From the NCBI RefSeq assembly GCF_004342625.1, contig NZ_SMAH01000009.1, positions 62,001 to 126,000 of the forward strand: 64,000 nucleotides of DNA. Reading direction: 5' to 3'. Of the stretch, positions 29,489 to 37,337 are shown in pieces. Each line of letters starts with the position of its first letter. Position 1 is the first letter of the stretch. Origin of the DNA: Tepidimonas ignava (GTDB taxonomy: Bacteria > Pseudomonadota > Gammaproteobacteria > Burkholderiales > Burkholderiaceae_C). The translations under genes and the position numbers were made by a program. Under the pieces are notes generated by a model. That model was not told where the DNA came from, searched no databases, and saw only the letters and a list, made by a program, of their open reading frames with translations.

Positions 29489-30288
29489 GGCGCCAGCCCC
29501 AGGTCCACGGCGAACATCACGTCGCGCGCCAACCCCAGGCGGTGCTGGCCGTTGTCCACCGGCAGCACGCAGCCCGTCAGCGCCGGGTTGTGCACCATGT
29601 GCACCACGGCCGCGGCCACGGCGGCCGGCTGCAGCGGCTGGCGCAGCAAATTCACGCGGCGCGCACGCTCGAAGTTGTCCTCGGTTTGCGGGCCGCTGAC
29701 GTAGCACAGCCCCGGCGACACGCCGCACACCCGCAACCACGGCGCCAGCGCCTGGGCCTGCAGCCCCACCGCGCGCTCCAGGGCCAGCTTGGTCAGGGTG
29801 TAGCTGTAATAGTCGGGGTTGAGGTTGTGCACCTTCTGGTCCAGGATGTGCACGGCGCACGCCCAGGGGTGGGGTTGACCCCGCGCACGGATGCGGCGCG
29901 CCAGTTGCTGCGTCAGTGACAGCGGCGCCAGCAGGTTGACGTCCAGCAAGCGCTGCAGCCGCTCGCGTCCCTCGTCCCAGCCGGTGTCGGGCGTGAACTC
30001 GGAGGCGTTGTTGATCAGCGCGTACAGGTGCGTGCCGACGTCGTCGGGCAGTTCGTCCAGCAGCCGGTCGGTGCGGTGGGCGTCGGCCAGGTCGGCTTGC
30101 ACGGCCAGCGCCTGCCCGCCCATCGCGTGGAGCTGCGCCACCAACTGCTCGGCCGCGGCGTGCGAGTGCCGGTGGTGCACGACGGCCGACCAACCGGCTT
30201 GCGCGAACGCCAGCGCCAGCTCGCGTCCCAGCCGCGCGGCCGCTCCCGTGATCAGCACCCACCGCGGGCGCTCGTGCTCAGCGTCCAT
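29485..30288 (-). CDS. folM: short-chain dehydrogenase, FolM/pteridine-reductase-like
   Basis: A 267-residue NADPH-dependent SDR. The cofactor motif is TGAAARLGREL (residues 14-24); the Arg-Leu-Gly form is shared by pteridine reductases and FolM rather than by fatty-acid SDRs. NNAS lies near 93 and the catalytic YTLTK at 163-167. FolM reduces dihydromonapterin (and weakly dihydrofolate) to the tetrahydro form. The position directly before two FolB-like genes strengthens the pterin call. The frame is open further upstream, but MDAEHERPRWVLITG with a GGGAGG site before it is a sound start. Confidence 0.85.
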   Translation of the reverse strand: MDAEHERPRWVLITGAAARLGRELALAFAQAGWSAVVHHRHSHAAAEQLVAQLHAMGGQALAVQADLADAHRTDRLLDELPDDVGTHLYALINNASEFTPDTGWDEGRERLQRLLDVNLLAPLSLTQQLARRIRARGQPHPWACAVHILDQKVHNLNPDYYSYTLTKLALERAVGLQAQALAPWLRVCGVSPGLCYVSGPQTEDNFERARRVNLLRQPLQPAAVAAAVVHMVHNPALTGCVLPVDNGQHRLGLARDVMFAVDLGLAP

Positions 30289-30404
30289 CGTGCCTCCCGG
30301 TGGGCCGTTGGGCGTGGCGGGTGGGTGGTCCGCCGGCGGCGTTGTCGCGCACAATCGGGGTTGGTGCGGTCCGCAAGCGTCGGGTACTGCTGGATGAACA
30401 CAAC

Positions 30405-31550
30405 ATGCCATTGACTATAGCGAATGAGGGCGACGGGGCGTGTGCCGACCCCGCGCAAGCCCCTGCCGCGGGGGTGGTGCGGGCCGCGCTGCACGAGGCG
30501 GGTGGCTGGCTGCCGTTCGAGCGCTTCATGGCCCTGGCGCTCTACGCCCCGGGGGTGGGCTACTACGCCCGCGGCGCGCGCATCTTCGGTGCCCACCCGC
30601 ACGATGGCAGCGACTTCGTCACCGCGCCGCTGGTCAGTGCGCGCTTTGGCGCGGCGCTGGCGCGGCAGGTGGCGCAGGCGCTGCAGGCCAGCGGCACCCA
30701 CGACGTGTGGGAGTTTGGCGCCGGTGACGGCACGCTGGCGGCGCAGTTGCTCGCCGGTCTGGACGCGGCGGGGCTGGCGCACGTGACGTACCACATCGTG
30801 GAAGTGTCGGGCGGGCTGCAGGCGCGCCAGGCGCAGCGCCTGGCGCCCTGGCGCGCGCGGGTGCACTGGCACACGCGCTGGCCAGCGGCCATCGAGGGCG
30901 TCGTGCTGGGCAACGAGGTGCTGGACGCCATGCCGGTGACGTTGCTGCACCGCCGTGGGGGTGTATGGCACGAACGAGGGGTGACCTGGGACACGCCGGC
31001 TGGCCGCTTCGTATGGTCCGACCGTCCCACCGACCTGCGCCCGCCCGTCGAGGTTGACGGCGAGCACGATTACCTGACCGAGATCCACCCCCAGGCCGAG
31101 GCGTTCGTGCGCTCGCTGGCCGAGCGGTTGCGCCGCGGTGTGGCGCTGTTCATCGACTATGGCTTTCCCGAGCGCGAGTACTACCACCCGCAGCGCAGCC
31201 AAGGCACGCTGATGTGCCACCGCGCCCACCGCGCCGACGCCGAGCCGCTGGTGGACGTCGGGGCCAAGGACATCACCGCGCACGTCAACTTCACCGGCAT
31301 CGCGCTGGCGGCGCAGGACGCCGGCTTGGAGGTGCTGGGCTACACCAGCCAGGGGCGCTTTTTGCTCAACGCGGGCGTGCTCGACGGGCTGGACGATGCG
31401 CCGCTGGCCGAGCGTGCCATGACGCTCAAACTGGTGCACGAGCACGAGATGGGCGAGCTGTTCAAGGCCATCATGGTGGCGCCGTCGGCCTGTTGCGCGG
31501 GCTGGGTGCCCATGGGGTTCGCGGCGGGTGACCGCACCCACACGTTATGA
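30405..31550 (+). CDS. MidA/NDUFAF7-like class I SAM-dependent methyltransferase
   Basis: A 381-residue cytoplasmic protein of the former DUF185 family. In mitochondria the homologue (NDUFAF7/MidA) methylates an arginine of a complex I subunit. Bacterial roles are not well defined. Visible are FMALALYAPGVGYYARG, the SAM motif VWEFGAGDGTLAAQLL, the diagnostic GNEVLDAMPV, and FIDYGFPEREYYHPQRSQGTL. The start ATG gives MPLTIANEG. It is divergent from folM and followed by a small membrane protein gene. Confidence 0.9.
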   Translation: MPLTIANEGDGACADPAQAPAAGVVRAALHEAGGWLPFERFMALALYAPGVGYYARGARIFGAHPHDGSDFVTAPLVSARFGAALARQVAQALQASGTHDVWEFGAGDGTLAAQLLAGLDAAGLAHVTYHIVEVSGGLQARQAQRLAPWRARVHWHTRWPAAIEGVVLGNEVLDAMPVTLLHRRGGVWHERGVTWDTPAGRFVWSDRPTDLRPPVEVDGEHDYLTEIHPQAEAFVRSLAERLRRGVALFIDYGFPEREYYHPQRSQGTLMCHRAHRADAEPLVDVGAKDITAHVNFTGIALAAQDAGLEVLGYTSQGRFLLNAGVLDGLDDAPLAERAMTLKLVHEHEMGELFKAIMVAPSACCAGWVPMGFAAGDRTHTL

Positions 31551-31575
31551 GCGCCCGACCCCGGGGAGTCCGCCG

Positions 31576-31770
31576 ATGCTGCGCTGGCTGCTGGTTACGT
31601 TGCTCGCCCTGGTGCTGATCAACGGCCTGTGGCCGTGGTTGCGGCGTCTGGGGCTGGGCCGTCTGCCGGGCGATTTCGAATTTCAGTTGTTCGGGCGCAC
31701 CTGGTTCATCCCGCTGGCCAGCACGTTGCTGCTGAGCCTGCTGGCGGCGGCGCTGGCGCGCTGGTTGTGA
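31576..31770 (+). CDS. DUF2905 small membrane protein
   Basis: A 64-residue protein with two membrane segments (about 2-17 and 42-62) separated by the conserved GLGRLPGDFEFQ loop. This is the DUF2905 signature. Function unknown. It follows the MidA-like gene by 25 bases and is likely translated from the same mRNA. Confidence 0.85.
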   Translation: MLRWLLVTLLALVLINGLWPWLRRLGLGRLPGDFEFQLFGRTWFIPLASTLLLSLLAAALARWL

Positions 31771-31927
31771 CGGCAGGGCGGCGGCGGCCCCGCAGAACCT
31801 TCGATCTGGTTCTTGTTACCCGGGTGGGTATCTCTTGAAGCCAGCGCCAACCGTCCCCACCTGCACGGGCGTACCGGTTGACGCCCCCCCGGGCGCGCCG
31901 CCCGATCGAACCGCTGGAGAACCCGCC

Positions 31928-32383
31928 ATGAACCCCACCGCCGACACCCTGCACATCGTGTGCCCCCACTGCCACACCACCAACCGCGTGCGCGCCGACC
32001 AACTCGGGTCTGCGCCGGACTGCGGGCGCTGCCACCAGGCCCTGTTCACCGGCCACCCGGTGTCGCTGGACGCCGCGGCGTTCGAGCGTCACGTCACCCG
32101 CAGCGACATCCCGGTGCTGGTCGACTTTTGGGCCCCTTGGTGTGGGCCATGCCGCATGATGGCGCCGCACTTCGAGGCCGCCGCACGCCACCTGGAGCCG
32201 CACGTGCGCCTGGCCAAGGTCAACACCGAGCAGGAGCAGGCGTTGGCGGCGCAGTTGGGCATCCGCAGCATCCCGACGCTGGCGCTGTTCGTCGGCGGCC
32301 GCGAGGTGGCGCGCCAGCCGGGTGCGATGGGGCAAGCCGACATCGTGCGCTGGGTGCAAGCGGCGCTGGCGTCGCGGCGGTGA
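31928..32383 (+). CDS. trxC: thioredoxin 2 (TrxC)
   Basis: Cytoplasmic thiol reductase induced by oxidative stress in E. coli. The 151-residue protein has the zinc-binding N-terminal extension with CPHC (12-15) and CGRC (32-35), then a thioredoxin domain with active site WCGPC (Cys72, Cys75) and cis-Pro in RSIPTLALF. The full set makes TrxC rather than TrxA certain. Upstream in-frame codons to 31835 are rejected. The 157 bases before it hold no evident OxyR site or terminator that I can identify. Confidence 0.96.
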   Translation: MNPTADTLHIVCPHCHTTNRVRADQLGSAPDCGRCHQALFTGHPVSLDAAAFERHVTRSDIPVLVDFWAPWCGPCRMMAPHFEAAARHLEPHVRLAKVNTEQEQALAAQLGIRSIPTLALFVGGREVARQPGAMGQADIVRWVQAALASRR

Positions 32384-32396
32384 GTGGCCAACCGCG

Positions 32397-33716
32397 TCAT
32401 CCCCCGGTCGGCTTGCCCAGCGCCTGCGCGATGGCCTGCTGGCGCGCGTGGTCGATGGCCGCGCCGATGCGCAGTCCTTGATCGCGCGCCTGGGGGTGAC
32501 GCGCTTGCACGTCGCGCGCGATGGCGGCCGTGTCCACCGCCAACGCCGCGTGCAGCGCGCGGCGCAGGTGCGCGCCCTGGGGGTAGGCGCGCTCGGCATG
32601 GTGCAGGCGGCCGCGCGCGTCGCACTCGCACGCCAGCAACACCTGCTCGAAGCGGTCGGGGCGGCGCAGCGCGTCGCAGCGCTGCAGCAAGCGCAGCGTG
32701 GCCGCGGGGCTGAGCGCCTCGCAGCGGTGGATGTTGCCGTGTTCGCGCGCCACCACGTCGGCCAGTTCCTGGCATTCGCGTGGCACACGCCAGCGTCGGC
32801 CCACCTCGCGCGCCAGTTGCACGCTGCGGCCTTCGTGCCCGAGGTGGCGCGGCAGCACGTCGGGCGGCGTGGTGCCCTTGCCCAGGTCATGGCACAGGCA
32901 GGCCCAGCGCACCGCCAGCGGTGTGCGCAACTGCGCGGCCATGTCCAGCACCATCATCACGTGCACCCCGGTGTCGACCTCGGGGTGGTGGTCGGCCCGT
33001 TGCGGCACGCCCCACAGACGGTCCAGCTCCGGCAGCAGACGCGCCAGCGCCCCACAGGTGCGCAGCACCTCGAACATGCGGCTGGGGCGCTGCTCCATCA
33101 GGCCGCGGGCCAGCTCCTGCCACACCCGCTCGGGCACCAGGTGGTCCACCTCGCCGTGCGCCACCATCGTTTGCATCAGCGCCAGCGTCTCGGGCGCAAT
33201 GCCGAAGTCGGGCCAGCGGGCGGCGAAGCGCGCGATGCGCAGGATGCGCACCGGGTCTTCGGCAAACGCGGGGGTGACGTGCCGCAGCACCTTGGCGGCC
33301 AGGTCGCGCCGGCCACCGTAGGGGTCCACCAGCCGCGGGTCGTCGGGGTCGAAGCTGCCATCCGGGCGCAGCGCCTCGGCGGGCAAGGCGATGGCGTTGA
33401 TGGTGAGGTCGCGCCGCGCCAAGTCCTGCTCCAGCGTCACGTCGGGCGCGGCGTAAAAGGCAAAGCCGTGGTAGCCCCGCGCGGTCTTGCGCTCGGTGCG
33501 CGCCAGCGCGTACTCTTCGCGCGTGCGCGGGTGCAAAAAGACCGGAAAGTCGCGCCCGACCGGTAAGTAGCCTTGCGCCACCATCTGCTGGGGTGTGGCG
33601 CCCACCACCACCCAGTCGCGGTCGGCGTGCACGCTGCCGTCGGGCAGGCGGTGCACGCGGTGAAAGTGGCCCAGCAGGCCATCGCGCACCGCGCCACCCA
33701 CCAGGTAGGTTTGCAT
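32397..33716 (-). CDS. cca: multifunctional CCA protein (tRNA nucleotidyltransferase with HD domain)
   Basis: Adds or repairs the CCA end of tRNAs; the HD domain adds 2',3'-cyclic phosphodiesterase, phosphatase or nuclease activity. The 439-residue protein has GGAVRDGLLG, the DRDWVVVGATP acidic pair, the RRDLTINAIAL block, and an HD domain with HHPEVDTGVHVMM and CHDLGKG. A short loop (about residues 17-32, FHRVHRLPDGSVHADRD) is longer than in E. coli. The start lies one base after the stop of the DUF156 gene on the same strand, so the repressor and cca may be co-transcribed. Confidence 0.95.
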   Translation of the reverse strand: MQTYLVGGAVRDGLLGHFHRVHRLPDGSVHADRDWVVVGATPQQMVAQGYLPVGRDFPVFLHPRTREEYALARTERKTARGYHGFAFYAAPDVTLEQDLARRDLTINAIALPAEALRPDGSFDPDDPRLVDPYGGRRDLAAKVLRHVTPAFAEDPVRILRIARFAARWPDFGIAPETLALMQTMVAHGEVDHLVPERVWQELARGLMEQRPSRMFEVLRTCGALARLLPELDRLWGVPQRADHHPEVDTGVHVMMVLDMAAQLRTPLAVRWACLCHDLGKGTTPPDVLPRHLGHEGRSVQLAREVGRRWRVPRECQELADVVAREHGNIHRCEALSPAATLRLLQRCDALRRPDRFEQVLLACECDARGRLHHAERAYPQGAHLRRALHAALAVDTAAIARDVQARHPQARDQGLRIGAAIDHARQQAIAQALGKPTGG

Positions 33717-34049
33717 TCAGGCGTACTTTTCCAGGATGCGCGTGGAGCGCTCGACCTCGCGCAGCGTCTCGTCGTCGGCCACGGCGACCGATTCCATCAC
33801 CGAGCACGCCATCATGCGGAAAAATGCCTTGTCCATGGCTTTGCGCGCGGCGGACATTTGCTGCGCCACGTCCTCGCAAGGGCGCCCGGCTTCGACCATC
33901 TCGATCAGCGCGCGCACCTGGCCTTCGATGCGCTTCAAGCGGTTGATGACGTCGCGCTGGTGCTCGCTGCGGTAGCGCGAGCCGCCATGGCCCGCGCCAC
34001 TGGGTTGAGGGGCGGGGCTGCAAGAGCCGGTGCTGGGCTGATCGCTCAT
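33717..34049 (-). CDS. DUF156 (CsoR/RcnR/CstR-type) transcriptional repressor
   Basis: A 110-residue all-helical repressor of the family that senses copper, nickel, formaldehyde or persulfide. After a Ser/Gly-rich 22-residue tail the core reads INRLKRIEGQVRALIEMVEAG. It has two cysteines, Cys58 (GRPCEDV) and Cys82 (MMACSVM), 24 apart. The His of the CsoR and FrmR sites is absent at the matching position. This two-Cys, His-less pattern suggests a thiol or persulfide sensor rather than a Cu(I) sensor; this is inference. A CsoR-type dyad lies at 34173-34186 in the divergent promoter. The second copy in this window has the same Cys spacing. Confidence 0.87.
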   Translation of the reverse strand: MSDQPSTGSCSPAPQPSGAGHGGSRYRSEHQRDVINRLKRIEGQVRALIEMVEAGRPCEDVAQQMSAARKAMDKAFFRMMACSVMESVAVADDETLREVERSTRILEKYA

Positions 34050-34155
34050 ATCGTGGTTCCCCAAGGCAGGGTGCGAATGGACACCGCGGCAGTGTGCCAA
34101 AAAAAACCGGCGTTTGCGTGGTCGTCGGCGACGCCGCTGGGCGCTTGCGCCGGCA

Positions 34156-34186
34156 TTGTGTTGTAAACACCCTACCCCCTAGGGTA
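34156..34186. promoter_or_regulatory. divergent promoter with CsoR-type operator
   Basis: The dyad TACCC-ccta-GGGTA (34173-34186), extended as ACCCTA-ccccc-TAGGGT (34169-34185), has the G/C-tract form known for CsoR/CstR-family operators. On the minus strand it sits between TTTACC and TACAAC, 17 bases apart, which could be the -35 and -10 of the DUF156 gene. On the plus strand TTGTGT (34156-34161) and TAGGGT (34180-34185) give a possible promoter for the DUF302 gene. One repressor dimer of dimers could therefore control both directions. Confidence 0.68.
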
Positions 34187-34276
34187 AAACCGGATGGCAT
34201 GGCGGGCTCTATCCCCTTACGCTGCGGGCATCGTTTGATTTTTCGCAAAGCCCCACCGGGGGGCGAGGAGTGCGTG

Positions 34277-34867
34277 ATGATGCTGACACGATCGACAGGA
34301 TGGCGCCGCGTGGCGCTGGGTTTGGGGGCTTTGGCGACGACGCTGACCTTGGGAGGGTGCGGCACCCTGGCCACGATCGGCAAGCTGGAGGATGGCGCCG
34401 GTGCCGAGGCGATGAGGATGTGGGACCGCTGGATCGAGGGCGAAGGCGACATCGCGGTGGCCACGACGTGGGAGCGCAAGGTCAAGCCGGGTCTGACTGT
34501 TGCCGAGGTCGAGCAAATCATCAAGATGGTGGCCACCGAGCACAACATCCGCGATGTTGGCACGCTGCCGCTGTCCAAGGAGTTGGAAGCGCGTTCGGGC
34601 AAGAAGGAACCGGTGCTGACGATTTACCAGTTTTGCAGCCCCACGATCGCGCGCCGTATGGCGGACTTCAGTCCGGCCATGTCGGCCTACATGCCGTGCC
34701 GTGTGTCGTTGGTGGAACGCCCCGACGGGCTGTACCTGTACACCCTCAACATGGACATGATGGTCAAGATGGGCCGCAAGCTGCCATCGCCGCTGAAGGA
34801 GGAGGCCTGGAGCGTGCGCGAAGCGATGTACCAGATCATCGACCGCGCCGCCAAGGGTGAATTCTGA
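34277..34867 (+). CDS. DUF302 lipoprotein
   Basis: A 196-residue exported lipoprotein with signal peptide and lipobox TLGGC (Cys28). Residues 60-190 form a DUF302 domain: KVKPGLTVAEVEQIIK, the Cys-containing YQFCSPTIARRM, and YMPCRVSLVERPDGLYLYTLN. The function of DUF302 is not known. In other genomes it is often found by sulfur or metal response genes. Two adjacent ATG codons begin the frame after GGCGAGGAG. It is divergent from the DUF156 repressor and followed by a FadL-type porin after 39 bases, so all three probably form one regulon. Confidence 0.82.
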   Translation: MMLTRSTGWRRVALGLGALATTLTLGGCGTLATIGKLEDGAGAEAMRMWDRWIEGEGDIAVATTWERKVKPGLTVAEVEQIIKMVATEHNIRDVGTLPLSKELEARSGKKEPVLTIYQFCSPTIARRMADFSPAMSAYMPCRVSLVERPDGLYLYTLNMDMMVKMGRKLPSPLKEEAWSVREAMYQIIDRAAKGEF

Positions 34868-34906
34868 CCGAGAGACCAACCCACCCCAACCACCGAGGAG
34901 ACATCG

Positions 34907-36172
34907 ATGACGACATGCAACCGCTGGCCTGTGCGCCATTCCATCGCCTTGGCCGCGCTGCTGGTGGCTGCGCCGTGGGCGCATGCCACCAACGGCTACT
35001 TCCCGCACGGCTTTGGACTCAAGGCCAAAGGCATGGGGGGCGCCTCGATCGCGATGGCGCAGGACGGCTTTGCCGGCGTCAACAACCCGGCCGCCGCGGC
35101 GTTTGTGGGCAACCGCTGGGACGTCGGGGCGGAGATTTTCCGGCCGTACCGCGATGCGCAGTTCGTTGGCCAAACGCCGGTGGTGGAAAGCGGCAAGACC
35201 GCGTTCCTGATCCCCGAGTTCGGCTACAACGTCAAGCTGTCCGAGCGCCTGGCGCTGGGGCTGACGGTGTACGGCAACGGTGGCATGAACACCTCGTACG
35301 CACCGTTTCCCAACGGTGTCAACCTGCTGGGTGGGCAGGGCAAGCTGGGCGTGGACCTGATGCAGCTGATCGTGGCGCCGACGCTGGCGTACCAGGTCGC
35401 CGAGGGTCACGCGCTGGGCATCTCGCCGTTGCTGGTGCTGCAGCGCTTCGAGGCCTACGGCATCCAAGGCTTTGCGATGATGTCGCAGTCCCCTGGGGAC
35501 GTGAGCAACCGCGGCAAAGACAGCAGCACTGGCGTCGGCGTGCGCCTGGGGTACTTTGGCAAGCTGGGCGACCGTGTCAACGTCGGGGTGGCGTACTCGC
35601 CCAAGGTCAGCATGAGCAAGTTCGACAAGTACAAGGGCTTGTTCGCCGGCGGCGGTGACTTTGACATCCCCGAAAACTTTGGCGTGGGCGTGGCCGTGCA
35701 GGTGACGCCCGCGGTGACGGTGGCGCTGGACGCCACGCGCATCAACTACGGCGGCGTGCCCTCGATTGCCAACGGCAGCCTGAGCCAGGTGATGGCGGGC
35801 AAACCGCTGGGCGCGGCAGACGGCCCCGGTTTTGGCTGGCGTGACGTCAACGTCGTCAAGCTGGGTGTGCAGTGGCAGCTCAACCCGCAGTGGACGCTGC
35901 GCGCCGGCTACAACCAAGGCGACAACCCGATCCGCGCGCAGGACGCGATGTTCAACATCCTGGCGCCAGGCGTGATCCGCAAGCACATCACCTTCGGGGC
36001 CACCTACGCGCCGGACAAGGCCAGCGAGTGGACGTTCGCGCTGTGGCATGGCAAGCGTGAGAACGTGGTGGGGCCCAGCGTGGACTTCATGTCTGGCGCG
36101 ATGAACCCGACCGGCACGCGCATCGGCATGCACCAAAACGGTTTCGGGCTGCAGTACAGCCGCAAGTTCTGA
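34907..36172 (+). CDS. FadL/OmpP1/TodX-family outer membrane channel
   Basis: A 421-residue beta-barrel protein for uptake of hydrophobic compounds such as long-chain fatty acids or aromatic hydrocarbons. A cleaved signal peptide ends near AHA (residue 27). The mature N-terminus TNGYFPHGFGLKAKGMGGASIA and NNPAAAAF is the characteristic hatch region. Alternating strands and a C-terminal Phe (YSRKF) mark outer membrane insertion. The substrate is not deducible. It follows the DUF302 gene with GAGGAG before its ATG and ends at a strong terminator. Confidence 0.9.
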   Translation: MTTCNRWPVRHSIALAALLVAAPWAHATNGYFPHGFGLKAKGMGGASIAMAQDGFAGVNNPAAAAFVGNRWDVGAEIFRPYRDAQFVGQTPVVESGKTAFLIPEFGYNVKLSERLALGLTVYGNGGMNTSYAPFPNGVNLLGGQGKLGVDLMQLIVAPTLAYQVAEGHALGISPLLVLQRFEAYGIQGFAMMSQSPGDVSNRGKDSSTGVGVRLGYFGKLGDRVNVGVAYSPKVSMSKFDKYKGLFAGGGDFDIPENFGVGVAVQVTPAVTVALDATRINYGGVPSIANGSLSQVMAGKPLGAADGPGFGWRDVNVVKLGVQWQLNPQWTLRAGYNQGDNPIRAQDAMFNILAPGVIRKHITFGATYAPDKASEWTFALWHGKRENVVGPSVDFMSGAMNPTGTRIGMHQNGFGLQYSRKF

Positions 36173-36270
36173 CGCGCCCACCCCTTGGGGGGTGGGGTGG
36201 CAGGACGCCGCGCGGTATGGGGATGTCGCGCGGCGCTCTCTCTGGCGTGGGGGTAACCCGCGTGGGTCCG

Positions 36271-36312
36271 GCCCGGTGGTGCGGCGCTCGCCGCACCCCG
36301 GGCTTCTTTTTT
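36271..36312 (+). terminator. rho-independent terminator after the fadL-like gene
   Basis: A long stem, GCCCGG-t-GGTGCGG pairing with CCGCACC-CCGGGC around the loop CGCTCG, is 13 bp with one bulged T. It is followed by TTCTTTTTT (36304-36312). A smaller hairpin CCACCCC-ttgg-GGGGTGG (36178-36195) lies between the stop and this structure. Confidence 0.85.
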
Positions 36313-36335
36313 GGGGGGCGTGGCTGCGCCGGCGC

Positions 36336-37292
36336 TCAGCGTCGCAGGTGCGCGGTGCGGCGCAGGCCGATCAAGGGGTCGGCGGCGCCGTCGTCGTCCA
36401 GGTAACGCGCCGCCACCGGTTCCACCGCCGCCGGCTGCAGCCCGAGCGCGGTCAGCGTGGGCAAGGTGCCGCTGGCCACGTTGGGCACTTCCATCGAGCG
36501 CAGGTTGTCGGTGGTCAACAGCGGCTCGCCCGGCAGCAGCTCCATCAGCAGCGCTTGGAAATACCCGAGCGCCCGCGGCAGCGGGAGCACCGCGCGTTCG
36601 TGGCCACTGAGCCGTCCCGCCAGCCGCACCAGCTCCGCCAGGGTCCAAACCTGCGGACCCACGGCCTCGTAGGTTTGGCCGATGGTGTCGGGGCGCTGCA
36701 GGCAGGTCACGATGGCCTGGGCCACATCGCCCACCCACACCGGTTGGAACGTGGCGTCGGCGCCGGCCAGCGGCACCAGCGGCAGGGTGCGCTGCAGCCG
36801 GGCAAACAGGTTGAGGAAGCGGTCTTCCGCCCCGAAAATGACACTGGGGCGCAGCACCGTCAGGTGCAGCCCCGCCGAGGCCATGGCCTGCAGCGCCGCT
36901 TCGCCTTCGCCCTTGCTGCGCAGGTAGCGCGAAGGGCCGTGGGGGTTGGCCCCCAACGCGCTGACGTGCACGAGCCGCGGCACACCGGCGGCCAGCATGG
37001 CCTCGGCGACGCGCTGCGGCAGCGCGACGTGCACCTGCTCGAACTGGCGCGCGCTGCCGTGCAGGATGGCGATCAGGTTGACCACCGCATCGTGGCCGCG
37101 CAGCAGACACTCGAGGCAGCGGTCGTGGTGCACGTCAGTGTGGATGACGTCCACCATCGGCAGCGTTTGCACGGCCTTGGCGTGCTCGGGATGGCGCGTG
37201 GGCACGGTGGCGCGCACGCCCAGGCGGTTGAGGTGTTCACAAACGTGGCGGCCGACGAATCCGGTGCCGCCCAGCACGAGCACTTTCTTCAT
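36336..37292 (-). CDS. NDUFA9-like NAD(P)H-binding protein (atypical SDR)
   Basis: A 318-residue Rossmann-fold protein with the atypical SDR glycine motif VLGGTGFVGRHVCEHL at the N-terminus. It has DAVVNLIAIL, a conserved core HVSALGANPHGPSRYLRSKGEGE (Tyr and Lys of the pseudo-active site) and LRPSVIFGAEDRFLNLFARL. Similar bacterial proteins are annotated complex I NDUFA9-subunit family, but a link to complex I is not shown. It is followed on the same strand, upstream side, by the lytic transglycosylase gene (gap 45 bases). Confidence 0.88.
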   Translation of the reverse strand: MKKVLVLGGTGFVGRHVCEHLNRLGVRATVPTRHPEHAKAVQTLPMVDVIHTDVHHDRCLECLLRGHDAVVNLIAILHGSARQFEQVHVALPQRVAEAMLAAGVPRLVHVSALGANPHGPSRYLRSKGEGEAALQAMASAGLHLTVLRPSVIFGAEDRFLNLFARLQRTLPLVPLAGADATFQPVWVGDVAQAIVTCLQRPDTIGQTYEAVGPQVWTLAELVRLAGRLSGHERAVLPLPRALGYFQALLMELLPGEPLLTTDNLRSMEVPNVASGTLPTLTALGLQPAAVEPVAARYLDDDGAADPLIGLRRTAHLRR

Positions 37293-37337
37293 GGTGTCCT
37301 CACGGCGTTGTGGGATGATGGCACGGGACCTGTCCGT

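Noticed and set aside
34277-36172. DUF302 and FadL genes as a copper-resistance locus
   Set aside because: No P-type ATPase, copper chaperone or multicopper oxidase is nearby, and the repressor lacks the His of Cu(I)-type CsoR.
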